From contig OX638318.1 of assembly GCA_951812585.1 (NCBI GenBank), forward strand, positions 1,730,380 to 1,794,379: a DNA stretch of 64,000 nucleotides, in the 5' to 3' direction. The stretch is from Rhodothermales bacterium. Its GTDB lineage: Bacteria; Bacteroidota; Rhodothermia; Rhodothermales; Bin80. Below are positions 1 through 8,418 of the stretch, piece by piece (within the stretch, counting starts at the first letter, position 1; every line of letters starts with the position of its first letter). The notes beneath the pieces were generated by a model, which was not told the origin of the DNA, made no database searches, and worked only from the letters and a program-made list of their open reading frames with translations. A program made the position numbers and the translations under genes.

Positions 1-630
1 GTCCTCCCTGGCTTCAAGCGCTTGTCGATGAGTGGGCTGAGCGAGAGAAATGTTCGGTTTGTTGTCGAGTGGGCCACCCGCAAGGCGCCGGTCGATCGAC
101 TCGATGGTTTCATCGCACCAGACCACCTTTGACTTGACGGAAAGAATGCCCATGCGGAGCGTCACGAAGCGATGGAAGTCGGCGTCGCTATAGCACTCCG
201 GCATGTGGCCGGCGGTATCAGTAACCTCACATTCAATTGCTTGAAGGTGGGCGAGCACGCGGGAGAAATGGTCCCGAACACTGATCATGAATGCCCGCGT
301 TTCCCTGAAATCGCCAAGAGCATCCATGAAGTAGACCTGTGCCAAATAGGCGAATCGTTCCGTGCCGATCACAGGCCCACCCCGAAGCCAGTCCAGCAGC
401 TCCTCCCGTCCTTCCTCCGTGAGCATGTAAATCTTCCTGTTCGGCCCCTTCGGCGACGGCTCCACCCGGCTCTGGAGTAGACGGCGCTGCTCGAGACGCT
501 TCAAGGCGGGGTAGATCTGACTTATCTCAGCCGACCAGAAATGCCGAATTCGATCAGAAAGCACTGCCTTGAGGTCGTAGCCGGTCGACGGTTCGCGTAG
601 CAGACCGAGAAGAATGTGGGAAAGGCTCAT
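1..630 (-). CDS. PadR-family transcriptional regulator (partial, C-terminus beyond window)
   Basis: Reading the minus strand from the ATG at 630 gives an open frame of 210 codons that runs off the left edge. The N-terminus has the PadR winged helix: an ILLGLL start, the GYDLKAVL segment, a WSAEISQIYPALKRLE recognition region and a wing ending NRKIYMLTEEGREEL. A C-terminal helical region follows, as in the long PadR subfamily with a PadR_C-like dimerisation domain. PadR proteins are cytoplasmic repressors, often next to the genes they control, frequently detoxification or secondary-metabolite genes. The gene lies just outside IS copy A, so control of the operon beyond it is only inferred. Confidence 0.85.
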   Translation of the reverse strand, partial: MSLSHILLGLLREPSTGYDLKAVLSDRIRHFWSAEISQIYPALKRLEQRRLLQSRVEPSPKGPNRKIYMLTEEGREELLDWLRGGPVIGTERFAYLAQVYFMDALGDFRETRAFMISVRDHFSRVLAHLQAIECEVTDTAGHMPECYSDADFHRFVTLRMGILSVKSKVVWCDETIESIDRRLAGGPLDNKPNISLAQPTHRQALEARED

Positions 631-641
631 CTAGTGTATCA

Positions 642-665
642 CTTTTCATATAGTAGTATATAAAG
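642..665. promoter_or_regulatory. Candidate PadR operator, imperfect AT-rich inverted repeat
   Basis: Twelve bases upstream of the PadR start lies an imperfect palindrome. The left arm is CTTTTCATATA and the right arm TATATAAAG, around a short centre. PadR proteins usually autoregulate by binding AT-rich inverted repeats in this position. It sits between the start codon and the end of IS copy A, so it is also the likely promoter region. The operator role is inferred. Confidence 0.35.
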
Positions 666-756
666 ATAGATATAGACTGTCAAGGTGGTTATATAGTTAA
701 CTGAAGCATTTTTCCCGATCGGCCGCATAGAGGGGATACACCAGATCGGGGAATTC

Positions 757-1288
757 ATGGCTGTTAAATCGGGGCCTGGGCGCAGGTATCGCAAGGGAGT
801 CAGCATGGTCAAACTGGCCGAAATGTTTCCGAATGAGGAGGCGGCCGTCCTGTGGCTCGAGGCTGTGATTTGGCCGGACGGTCGTGTGTGCCCGCGCTGC
901 AAGGGCACAGACACGTATGCGGGCACACACAGGCAAATGCCGTACCGCTGCCGTTCGTCTACGATAACACCTCGGCACAACGGTCTACACCGATGAGGTG
1001 CACGCCTACAAGGGCATGCTTGGGATGCAGCACGAAACCGTCAAGCACTCGGTCGGTGGGTGAGTCAATGGCCTGGCGCACACGAACGGGCTGGAATCAT
1101 TCTGGAGCATGTTCAAGCGGGCGTATCATGGTACGTACCACCACTGGAGCAAGAAGCACGTGCACCGCTACGGGCACCAGTTTGCGGGCAAGCACAACGT
1201 TTACACAATGGATACGCTGGAGCAAAGGCAGCACGTTGTGGCTGGTATGGTGGGCAAACGGCTCATGTACGCTACGCTGACAGCGTAG
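757..1288 (+). pseudogene. Transposase remnant, IS1595 family (copy A)
   Basis: The reading frame opens with MAVKSGPGRRYRKG, followed by a zinc-ribbon start (CPRCKGTDTYAG). It is then interrupted by a deletion of about 406 bp that removes the second half of the zinc ribbon and the first catalytic aspartate region. Downstream homology resumes in another frame with TVYTDE, then NGLESFWSMFKRAYHG and HHWSKKHV, the C-terminal catalytic block of the DDE(N/K) ISXO2-like domain. A TGA replaces the tryptophan codon seen in copy B (VGEWVNG). The same one-base frameshift as in copy B lies just before TVYTDE. It is clearly dead. Confidence 0.8.
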
Positions 1289-1338
1289 CGTTGTGCACCA
1301 ACTCAGTAGATCAATCCATACGGACACAGGACACTGAA

Positions 1339-1527
1339 ATGACAAGAGACGACCGGCAGGAGCGCAAGCGTAAGCGCTTGCAGGGCACGTGGGGCAACAC
1401 GCCAGCGGCGAATCCGCGCTACGGCGGGCTAACGATACTGGAAGCTACACGGCAGTTCTTGAAGGGCGGGAGGCCGGAGGCACCGAAGGCCAAGCCCGCC
1501 GCCCAGGACGAAGTAAGCTTCAGTTAA
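1339..1527 (+). CDS. Small basic IS passenger protein, 62 aa (copy A)
   Basis: A short ORF lies between the transposase remnant and the right terminal repeat. It starts with a basic segment (MTRDDRQERKRKRLQ) and carries a conserved core, NPRYGGLTILEATRQFLK. The matching ORF in copy B (16179-16367) has the same length with about eight substitutions and no frameshift, while both transposases are broken. That suggests a real product, although both copies are young. I do not recognise the family. The basic N-terminus hints at nucleic-acid binding, which is inference. Confidence 0.45.
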   Translation: MTRDDRQERKRKRLQGTWGNTPAANPRYGGLTILEATRQFLKGGRPEAPKAKPAAQDEVSFS

Positions 1528-1539
1528 CTATATAATCGC

Positions 1540-2137
1540 CTTTGATTTGGAGGAACGTGCGGCCAAAGATGGAGATTACGAAGCATCTGCTGCCGAAGCC
1601 TGGGTTGAAGGCGAGGCGCGCGGCGGCGCATGCATGCGTGGTGCGGTGTGGGTCTTGGCAGTCCTTGATCGATCGCTGGACAAGCTCTTGCTCGCCGATT
1701 TTAGTTCAGTGCGGACTGGTTTACGCGCAGGTTAGTGGCTCACCGATGCGTTGAAACAACTAGAGTTCTGCAAACGCCACATGCACTGCTGTTGGCACAT
1801 GTTACTTGGCCCTATCGCCGTGGTCTTGCACTGACAGGGCGCGGCGGTACAAAGCGTAGGGCATACAAGACCTCGCTCGAGTGCTGTGCGATTCTGAGTA
1901 GTCTGGGCACCTGGCAACTTACCGTGTAAGAGTAAGTGCATATGCTGATTGAAAGTGCAGGTGATCGGCCGATGCCCCGCCCTTGCCCGCCCGTTCAGCT
2001 TGATGTACTCCTCGTTCATGTCGGTCGGCGGCGGCCCGGGCACCTTCTACAGACGGTGCGCTGGCGCTGGTGCCCAGCGGGGCGTGGATCCCGGCCAGTA
2101 GCAGCGTGGCAACACGGATGAGCTTCACCTCATGCTC
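1540..2137. other. Gene-poor junction between IS copy A and the operon
   Basis: About 600 bp separates the right end of IS copy A from the last operon gene. Only short overlapping ORFs occur on both strands, none with a recognisable domain. The minus-strand part next to the operon holds a likely decayed gene (listed separately). No tRNA, attachment site or strong hairpin was seen. It looks like eroded DNA at the edge of a mobile or rearranged segment. Confidence 0.5.
1955..2128 (-). pseudogene. Possible frameshifted secreted-protein remnant at operon end
   Basis: Ten bases after the kinase-like gene stops, a GTG codon opens MKLIRVATLLLAGIHAPLG, which looks like a signal peptide ending near TSASA. 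After about 30 codons the frame turns into arginine-rich shadow sequence. A neighbouring frame then gives a more protein-like stretch, MPGPPPTDMNEEYIKLNG, before decaying. This fits an eighth operon gene broken by one frameshift and truncated towards IS copy A. The product is unknown, and the call rests only on composition and spacing. Confidence 0.3.
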
Positions 2138-3505
2138 CTATATCAACCACCGCAGCCCAGCCACAAGCGACGCCAGCATGCAAAGTGCGGCGAAAGTGGG
2201 ATTGATCGCGGTCGCGCGCAGGGGAGGACCGTAGATTCGCGGTGCCACCCGGTAGAAGATGAACGCAACCAGAACGAGGGCCAGCAGGCCGAGTCCGAGG
2301 TCGGTTAGAAGACTATGGGCATCGGGGCGCGCAGCGCTTGCATCGCCGAAGCCGCTGCCGGAAGCAATGAGAAGGATCGGGCAGTGAACGACGAGCCAGC
2401 CTATCCCGATGCTGCCGAAGAGGTGCAGCGGGCGTCGTCTGCGGTCGGGCTGAAGACGGATCCGCGACACACCGTACAGGGTGATCTGGGCCGCGAAGGT
2501 GCTGGTGAATAGGATGACGAGCCATCCGGCCCCGGCGATGGAGTGGATGAACAGCCAGACCAGTCCCGCGGCCGTGGCCCAGAACATGGAGAACACGGTA
2601 TGTGGACGACGGTCGGTGGAGCGCGTGCGAAACAGGATCTGGGTGAAGAAGAAGACGGCCGGTCCGAGGAACCATAGCCAGCCACCCAGCGTCACGGTGG
2701 TGTAGGCGAAGAGCGCACACCCGATCAGCGCGCTGTCGTCGAGCTTGCTGCGACCCCGCCAGGCCAGGGCAAACGCCATGAACACGGCCGCGACGAGCAG
2801 GTGAATGACGAGACTCTGCACGTCTTCGCCCAGGTAGAGGCGCAGAAACGCGTGGGCCCCGAGGGGGATGAAGAGGTTGTCAAGCCCGCGCCACGCCACG
2901 CTCTCTAACATCATGACGAGGAGGGCCAAAATCGCCGCGATGAGAATGGATTCGGCGCGACCGGTATTGGTCAGGAGCAGGATGGGGAGGTGGGCGCTGA
3001 AGAAGGCCACCAGGAAAAATGCGAGAGAACCCTCAAGGCTCTTCACGCCGTCCGCAGTTTGGTACTGCACCTGTCCGTAGCGAATACCCACCAGGGCGGC
3101 GACGGCGTCCGCCAGCGCCAGCATCAGGATCGGCACGACATACAGCAGCCAGTGGTCGCCACTGAGGATGAAGAGGAGAACGACGGAGATAGGGTAGTAG
3201 ATCTCCCCCAGGCTGTCCCGCCCAACTCCGTCCATCACCGTTCCGACGCCGCGGCGCAGCCACCTGATCGAGCGCGTCGCCAACAGGGCACTGCAGGCGA
3301 GAGCGGCCAGCACGATCACGGGCCAGACATGGTCGAAGATCCAGGGAAAGGGGAGCACGACCAGCCCCATGCCAACATGGACCCCCTTACGCAACGCCTC
3401 GGGGTGGAAGCGGCCCCACTTTTCTGCCCCTTTGAGACCGAACAGGAGGCCGGCGAAGGCGGCGAGTACGGCCCCTATGGCGAGGAGGGTGGCGGTGAGC
3501 GTCAT
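2138..3505 (-). CDS. Prenol/dolichol kinase-like integral membrane protein
   Basis: 455 aa with about a dozen hydrophobic segments. Residues 1 to about 230 resemble the phytol/farnesol/dolichol kinase and CDP-lipid synthase fold: HPEALRKGVHVGMGL near the N-terminus, then LALADAVAALVGIRYG and a GVKSLEGSLAFF segment. These enzymes phosphorylate isoprenoid alcohols with NTP at the membrane. The C-terminal half (from about LDDSALIGCALFAY) is extra membrane sequence that weakly recalls DUF92/VTE6-like proteins, so this may be a fused two-step kinase. The start overlaps the upstream stop by one base (TGATG), implying coupled translation. It is the last intact gene of the operon; the substrate is unknown. 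Confidence 0.65.
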   Translation of the reverse strand: MTLTATLLAIGAVLAAFAGLLFGLKGAEKWGRFHPEALRKGVHVGMGLVVLPFPWIFDHVWPVIVLAALACSALLATRSIRWLRRGVGTVMDGVGRDSLGEIYYPISVVLLFILSGDHWLLYVVPILMLALADAVAALVGIRYGQVQYQTADGVKSLEGSLAFFLVAFFSAHLPILLLTNTGRAESILIAAILALLVMMLESVAWRGLDNLFIPLGAHAFLRLYLGEDVQSLVIHLLVAAVFMAFALAWRGRSKLDDSALIGCALFAYTTVTLGGWLWFLGPAVFFFTQILFRTRSTDRRPHTVFSMFWATAAGLVWLFIHSIAGAGWLVILFTSTFAAQITLYGVSRIRLQPDRRRRPLHLFGSIGIGWLVVHCPILLIASGSGFGDASAARPDAHSLLTDLGLGLLALVLVAFIFYRVAPRIYGPPLRATAINPTFAALCMLASLVAGLRWLI

Positions 3506-4677
3506 CAGTGCTCGGCCTCCGTTTCAGCTTCTGCCGGCTGGACCGTTCCCTGCGCCTCGGTCCTCGCGGCTGCCTCGTCCGTCTCCGCCACCTCCACGAC
3601 GAACCGGCTGTAGAAGAACGCCTTGTCTTGGCGGTGGAGCCGCTCGGCGAGCTCGCTGCGCGGGGTGAGGACATGCGCCAGTGCCGCCGGCCGGCTGCGG
3701 GGCACCAGCATGTTCCAGTAGGCGAATCGGGCCCCGTCGCGGGCGTGTCCCGCCAGGGTGGCGAGCAGCTGGTGGAAGCTGTCGTCGGACATGTACTCGA
3801 AGATATCGCTCAGGTTGAAGCAGTCGACGCGTAGCCCGGGCTCGGAGTTAAGTAGCTGTTCGATCGACACACAGTGCCATTCGAGCCGGTCAAGGTTCGC
3901 CTGGATCGCTTCGAAGTTCTCCCTGCGCAGGGCGTGAGGAAGGGCGGTGGGATGGCGGCCGGTCAGGATCCACTGAAGGTAGGGATTGGCCGCGGGATCG
4001 AGCTCGGTGAGGGCGTGCTCCGCACGGGCTAGGATGCGCTCGGCCACCGAGCCCTGCACATAGCGGAAGAAAGCCGGATCGCGCCCCATCTTGCCCATCA
4101 CAAAACGGGAAAAGAAGAGCCGGAAGAGTAGACGCCAGCGCAGGTTGTTCCAGCTCCTGGTGTAGAACCGGCGGCGCTCGTCCAGGGTGCCGCCTGCCAG
4201 CAGCCGGTCCACCCGGCGCGCGGGATGGATCCACGGCAGCACCCGGTTGCGAAAAGCCGCGAAGTAGCGCTCGAACTTGCCGGCGGCTCCGATGCCGGCC
4301 TGGACGAGCTCCGGGCGGGCATCCCAGAATGCGCGGGAATCGCCGTCGAGGGCCGCGCGGCAGCGCCGGTAGAGAGATTCCCGGTCGTCACATTCGCGCG
4401 AGCCGACGAGTTGCAGGAGCTCCTGGTGTTCGAGCGTGCGGTAGGCTGCGACGCGCAAAGCGAGACAGGCAAGCTGCGCCGGGTTCATGTCGACGGCGAT
4501 CACGCGTGCCGGGCCATGGGCGAGGAGCGAGAGCGAGTTGTCGCCGGCCGACGCGATTGAAAGGCAGACATCGCCTTCGCCCACATCGAGCGCTTCCAGC
4601 AAGATGTCGGCGTCCTCCCAGCACTGCGCGTAGCGGACGAAAGAGAAGTCAGCTCGGTCTTCGGCTTCGGTGCTCAT
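3505..4677 (-). CDS. DUF3419 protein, BtaA-like SAM aminocarboxypropyl transferase
   Basis: About 390 aa from the ATG at 4677; an upstream in-frame start would overlap the previous gene and adds only low-complexity residues. The N-terminus has the family pattern FSFVRYAQCWEDADIL. A Rossmann SAM site follows: CLSIASAGDNSLSLL, then VIAVDMNPAQLACLALR. DUF3419 includes BtaA, which moves the 3-amino-3-carboxypropyl group of SAM onto diacylglycerol in betaine-lipid synthesis. No BtaB methyltransferase is adjacent, so the product may be a homoserine-ether-like adduct on another acceptor. That is inference from context. Confidence 0.75.
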   Translation of the reverse strand: MSTEAEDRADFSFVRYAQCWEDADILLEALDVGEGDVCLSIASAGDNSLSLLAHGPARVIAVDMNPAQLACLALRVAAYRTLEHQELLQLVGSRECDDRESLYRRCRAALDGDSRAFWDARPELVQAGIGAAGKFERYFAAFRNRVLPWIHPARRVDRLLAGGTLDERRRFYTRSWNNLRWRLLFRLFFSRFVMGKMGRDPAFFRYVQGSVAERILARAEHALTELDPAANPYLQWILTGRHPTALPHALRRENFEAIQANLDRLEWHCVSIEQLLNSEPGLRVDCFNLSDIFEYMSDDSFHQLLATLAGHARDGARFAYWNMLVPRSRPAALAHVLTPRSELAERLHRQDKAFFYSRFVVEVAETDEAAARTEAQGTVQPAEAETEAEH

Positions 4678-4723
4678 GGGCAAACCCCCCGTGCCAGATA
4701 CGTCTGCGGCCGCACTTGAGCGC

Positions 4724-7462
4724 TCATGCGTTGGCTGCCTGTTGCGGTTGCACCGGCACACCACTGGGGGCCGAGTTGGTCGCTGGCGGCGGCGCGACGT
4801 CCAGCTTCACCGTGCCGCGCGCGCCGTCCATCTCGACCCAGCTGCCGCTCTTGATCCGGCTGGTGGCGCCGGCGATCGAGACGATGGCGGGAATCCCCAT
4901 CTCGCGGGCCACAATTGCCGAGTGCGAGAGCAGGCTGCCACGCTCGACCAGAATGGCGGCAGCTGCTGGGAACAGCATGATCCAACCTGGGTCGGTGCGC
5001 TCCGCTACCAGGATCTCTCCCTGCTGCAGCTGGGCCCCACGCGGATCGCGGATCACGCGCGCCCGACCCCTCACGACGCCCGGGCAGCAACCGATGCCGC
5101 GGAGACCGTTCGCTGCTTCGCCATCACCCTCCCCAGCGGCGCTTGCGGGGCTCTTCGTGTAGCTGTTGGCGATGTACGGAGCACCGAAGGTCTCGAAGCG
5201 GTCGGCCGGAGCTTCGAGCTCCGCGTAGCGCTCAAAGGCGCGCTGCCGTACGTCCGCGAGACCGCGCAGGTCTTCACACGCCGCGGCCCCCTCGGTGTAA
5301 GCGACGATCTCGTCGAGTTCGAGAAAGAAAATGGCGCGCGGATCATCGAGGACCCCTTCCGCGAACAATCTGCGGCCGGCTTCAAGGAAGATCCGGCGCA
5401 CGCGGCCGAAGAGGCGGGTGCGCTCGAACCTGAGATTCTCCCTATCCCGGACCCGCCCGCGCGCATTGTGCAGCACCCACGCGAAGATCGCTCGGCGCAA
5501 CGGGCGTCGCGCCAGCGCCACGCGCACCTTCTCTTCCGCCTTCTCGCGCACGCTCGACTGGATGCCGGCATCGAAGGCCTGTCCGCGCACGAGGCGTGCC
5601 GCGGCGTGGCCTATCGAGCGGAGCAGCGGCTCTGGATCGTCGTAGAGCGTGGCGGATTCGAGCTTGAGCTCGTCGAGGCAGCGGTCGCCGAAGGTGTCGA
5701 GATAGTCGTCGTAGAGTCGTGCCAATTCCTCATGGCCGCGCAGGGTTCCCTCGGCCGCCTTCACCGACCCGTCGCAGAGCGTGCCGGTCAGCTCGGAATC
5801 GCGCGCCGCGACGGTGGCCATCTCGATGATGCGCTTTGCGGGCTCGGCGCTGATCATGCCGCCCTGCTCACATACCAGGTCGTTGTGCAGGGGACCGTGT
5901 TCATCCTCTTCGTCCGGGCACCACTTTGCCGTAAGGCGGCCCAGCAGGCCGAAGAAGATCATTGCGAAGAAGTCGTTGATCAGCGGTGCGTCCCAGCGAG
6001 TTAGCAGATTCACCTCCAGGGCGCGGTAGTCGGCGACCACCTGGTCGAGGCGCCTTGCTTCGAGCGGTGGATCCGGCGGGGTGAGCGCGCGGTCGAGACG
6101 AGCATGGAATCGGTCGATCATGCGGGGGAGCCGAGCCAGGTTGACGACCATGCCACCCATGGTGCGGACCAGCCGAAGTAGATCAGCGAGGCGCGCCGAG
6201 CGGGAGGCACTGGATGCGGCGGCGGTGATCTCATCAGGAAGGCTCTCCCGCACGCCCATCATCTGTTCCATGAAGCGGCGATTGAAGGTGTAGCCCGGGA
6301 GCAGCGCGATGACGCGGTACCAGTTCAGGAGGTTATAGTAGACCCGGCCGCGCACCAGGCCGAGCATGCGGCGGAAGGTGAGATCGTTGGCCGCGATTTT
6401 TGCCTTGGTCACGCCCAGAAGGCGGCAAAACTCGCGGTAGACACCCTCGTAGGCGTGCAGCGCGAAGCTGAAGGTCAGCGGAGTGGTGATGCCACTGTAG
6501 CTCTCGATGATGTTCGAGTTGTCCCAGATGGCGCGGACGCCATCGGGATCGGGTGTGATGGCGAGGGAGGTTATCGGCCGGGACTGGAGGAGGAAGAATT
6601 CGCCGTCGCGCATCGCCCATTCGATGTCCTGCGGCCGCCCGAAATGCCGCTCCGCTACGCGCGCGAGCTCCGCTACGCTAGCGGCCTGCTCGTCTGTGAG
6701 CGCCGGCTCTGAGGCCGCAGGGTCCGCGATCTCTTGCGCCGCAACGCCCGCTGGACTGTCGGGGGCCGGCCGGTGCGCCAGGTTCTTCGTAACGATGTCC
6801 CGCTCGAGGATCGATCCGTCGAAGTTGACGCGCCAGGTATCCGCGTCGGCGTCTCCGCCGACCAGCGCCGTTCCCAATCCGTGGAGTGCCGACACCACCG
6901 CGACCGAGCGGCGGCCAGTCACCGGATCGGCGCTGAAGGCGACCCCTGAGACCTCGCTGTCCACCATCTCCTGCACCAGAACAGCTGGAGCCTGTGGCAG
7001 CTCCTCGAGGTTGTTTTGCCGCCGGTAGGCCAGGACGCGTTCACTGAAACCGGACCTCCACACGTCGATGATTCGGGCCGGCAGGCGCTCGCGCGTGACC
7101 GAAAGGAAGCTGTCGAACTGGCCGGCAAAGGAGTGCTCGACGCCGTCCTCCTGCACGCCGGAAGAACGCACCGCCACGTACCGGGCGTCGCAGTCCAGCG
7201 CTGCAAAACGCGCCTCGACTTCCGCCATGACCTGGGATGCGGGCGTCATGTGGGCGAAGAATTCCCGTAGTTCGCGCTGATCCTCCACCTGCAGCAGGGC
7301 CCGACGCTGCCCGGGCGAGAGAGTGGCGTTGAAGGCTTGCGGTGCGATCACGAACCAGGCCGGGATCTTCAACCCCGTGCCGGCGAGGGAGGAGAGGGCC
7401 GCAGCCTTGCCCCCCATTCGGGAGAGGTCCACGCCATCGGAAAACGAGAGAACGAAAGTCAT
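4724..7462 (-). CDS. PEP-synthase-type phosphotransferase (rifampin-phosphotransferase-like)
   Basis: 912 aa from the ATG at 7462, which overlaps the upstream stop as ATGA; the longer frame is a shadow of the UbiA gene. The N-terminal ATP-grasp domain has GGKAAALSSLAGTGLKIP, then VAVRSSGVQEDG with SFAGQFDSFL, VQEMVDSEVSGVAFS and DIEWAMRDGEFFLLQSRPI. A middle region begins near IWDNSNIIESYSGITTPL. The C-terminal swivelling domain carries the phospho-histidine in LLSHSAIVAREMGIPAIV (His about 847). There is no PEP/pyruvate TIM-barrel after it. The order ATP-grasp, substrate domain, His domain matches rifampin phosphotransferase, so it probably phosphorylates a small molecule or lipid. Confidence 0.75.
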   Translation of the reverse strand: MTFVLSFSDGVDLSRMGGKAAALSSLAGTGLKIPAWFVIAPQAFNATLSPGQRRALLQVEDQRELREFFAHMTPASQVMAEVEARFAALDCDARYVAVRSSGVQEDGVEHSFAGQFDSFLSVTRERLPARIIDVWRSGFSERVLAYRRQNNLEELPQAPAVLVQEMVDSEVSGVAFSADPVTGRRSVAVVSALHGLGTALVGGDADADTWRVNFDGSILERDIVTKNLAHRPAPDSPAGVAAQEIADPAASEPALTDEQAASVAELARVAERHFGRPQDIEWAMRDGEFFLLQSRPITSLAITPDPDGVRAIWDNSNIIESYSGITTPLTFSFALHAYEGVYREFCRLLGVTKAKIAANDLTFRRMLGLVRGRVYYNLLNWYRVIALLPGYTFNRRFMEQMMGVRESLPDEITAAASSASRSARLADLLRLVRTMGGMVVNLARLPRMIDRFHARLDRALTPPDPPLEARRLDQVVADYRALEVNLLTRWDAPLINDFFAMIFFGLLGRLTAKWCPDEEDEHGPLHNDLVCEQGGMISAEPAKRIIEMATVAARDSELTGTLCDGSVKAAEGTLRGHEELARLYDDYLDTFGDRCLDELKLESATLYDDPEPLLRSIGHAAARLVRGQAFDAGIQSSVREKAEEKVRVALARRPLRRAIFAWVLHNARGRVRDRENLRFERTRLFGRVRRIFLEAGRRLFAEGVLDDPRAIFFLELDEIVAYTEGAAACEDLRGLADVRQRAFERYAELEAPADRFETFGAPYIANSYTKSPASAAGEGDGEAANGLRGIGCCPGVVRGRARVIRDPRGAQLQQGEILVAERTDPGWIMLFPAAAAILVERGSLLSHSAIVAREMGIPAIVSIAGATSRIKSGSWVEMDGARGTVKLDVAPPPATNSAPSGVPVQPQQAANA

Positions 7463-8418
7463 CCGAATTCCCTCAAGAGCAGCGGCACCGGACCCAGGCT
7501 CAGGTATAGTACCAGCGTCCAGACCCCAGACCAGTTCTCGATCCAGCTGCCCGCACCCGGCGTCGGGCGTCGCAGGAAGCCAATCCCGATGAGCACCGCG
7601 GCACCGAAGACCATTCCGAGGGCAATGGAAAGCGGCAGGACGAAGCCGATGCGACGCGCGGCCAGGAAGGCACAGGCGAAGGTGAGTCCCAGCACCAGCC
7701 ACCACATGCCCAACGCACGCCGGCGTCCCCATACTACGGAATAGGTGGGGACGCCTTCCTCCTCGTCCACGGGGCTGCGGATTTTGCGTCCGATCTCGAT
7801 CACCATGCCGTTGAAGAGGCTGGCGAGCAAAAACCAGAAGAGTCCGGATGGAGGGTGGCCCTGGAAAACCAGCCAGTCGCTGCTGGTCGCATAGAGGTCG
7901 ATGAGCGGCATGATGGCCATGTGGGTGACCATGTATAGGAGGTGTTTGCCCCGCAGCCACGCTCCGATGAAAAACTCCTTGCTCATCAGGGCCAAGTAGG
8001 TCCAGGTGACGAACAGCAGCACCAACAGCTTCTGGTCCAGCCAGAGGGCCAGACCGAGTTGCAGAAGCCCCGTGAGCACGAAGAGAACGCGCAGCTCCTG
8101 GAGCGTCACCAGGCCACGTGGCACGGGGCGGAAGGGCCGGTACCGTCTGTCCTCCTCTTCATCCTTGAACTCGTCCGCGATGCGGAGCTGGAGAAAGAAG
8201 CATAGGCAGGAAAAAAAGGCGACGACCGCCGAGAGCGGGCTAGGCCACCCGCTGTCCGAACGCAACATCCACGAGAAGGCGACCGCGCTAAAGCTGAAGG
8301 CGAGGATGAGCGGGCCGTGGCGCACGAGGGGGAAGCGCTCCGCCTGATAGACCCACCAGCGCTGCAAGCCCTGCTCCTTCGGGCCGTCTGACCCGGCGCT
8401 GCGCGTCGCACCGCTCAT
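7459..8418 (-). CDS. UbiA-family prenyltransferase
   Basis: 319 aa with eight or nine hydrophobic helices. The first Asp-rich motif is present as RIADEFKDEEEDRRYRPFRP, standing in for the usual NDxxDxxxD. The second region is EIGRKIRSPVDEEEGVPTYS followed by VVWG, where family members bind the prenyl diphosphate through Mg. UbiA proteins transfer a prenyl chain onto an aromatic, polar-lipid or similar acceptor within the membrane. It overlaps HMG-CoA reductase upstream and the PEP-synthase-like gene downstream by four bases each. Acceptor and chain length cannot be read from the sequence. Confidence 0.75.
   Translation of the reverse strand: MSGATRSAGSDGPKEQGLQRWWVYQAERFPLVRHGPLILAFSFSAVAFSWMLRSDSGWPSPLSAVVAFFSCLCFFLQLRIADEFKDEEEDRRYRPFRPVPRGLVTLQELRVLFVLTGLLQLGLALWLDQKLLVLLFVTWTYLALMSKEFFIGAWLRGKHLLYMVTHMAIMPLIDLYATSSDWLVFQGHPPSGLFWFLLASLFNGMVIEIGRKIRSPVDEEEGVPTYSVVWGRRRALGMWWLVLGLTFACAFLAARRIGFVLPLSIALGMVFGAAVLIGIGFLRRPTPGAGSWIENWSGVWTLVLYLSLGPVPLLLREFG

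Larger units (their letters stand above)
687..1539 (+). mobile_element. IS1595/ISXO2-like insertion sequence, copy A (internally deleted)
   Basis: The ends are inverted repeats: TTATATAGTTAACTGAAG at 689-706 and its exact complement at 1518-1535. Inside are the two ends of an IS1595-type transposase and a 62-codon passenger ORF. It aligns along its length with copy B at 15119-16379 in the same orientation, but lacks about 406 bp. The deletion joins at GCCGT near 950-954, a short microhomology also present at both edges of the missing segment in copy B. I saw no convincing target-site duplication. The copy cannot make transposase, though both ends are intact and could be moved in trans. Confidence 0.8.

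Noticed and set aside
172..480. 102-codon plus-strand ORF
   Set aside because: It lies wholly antisense to the PadR regulator, whose domain pattern is clear; the plus-strand translation has none.
2990..3613. 207-codon plus-strand ORF
   Set aside because: Antisense shadow of the kinase-like and DUF3419 genes with low-complexity, polar composition.
4670..6004. 444-codon plus-strand ORF
   Set aside because: Antisense to the PEP-synthase-like gene; long open frames opposite GC-rich genes are expected and the translation has no domain.
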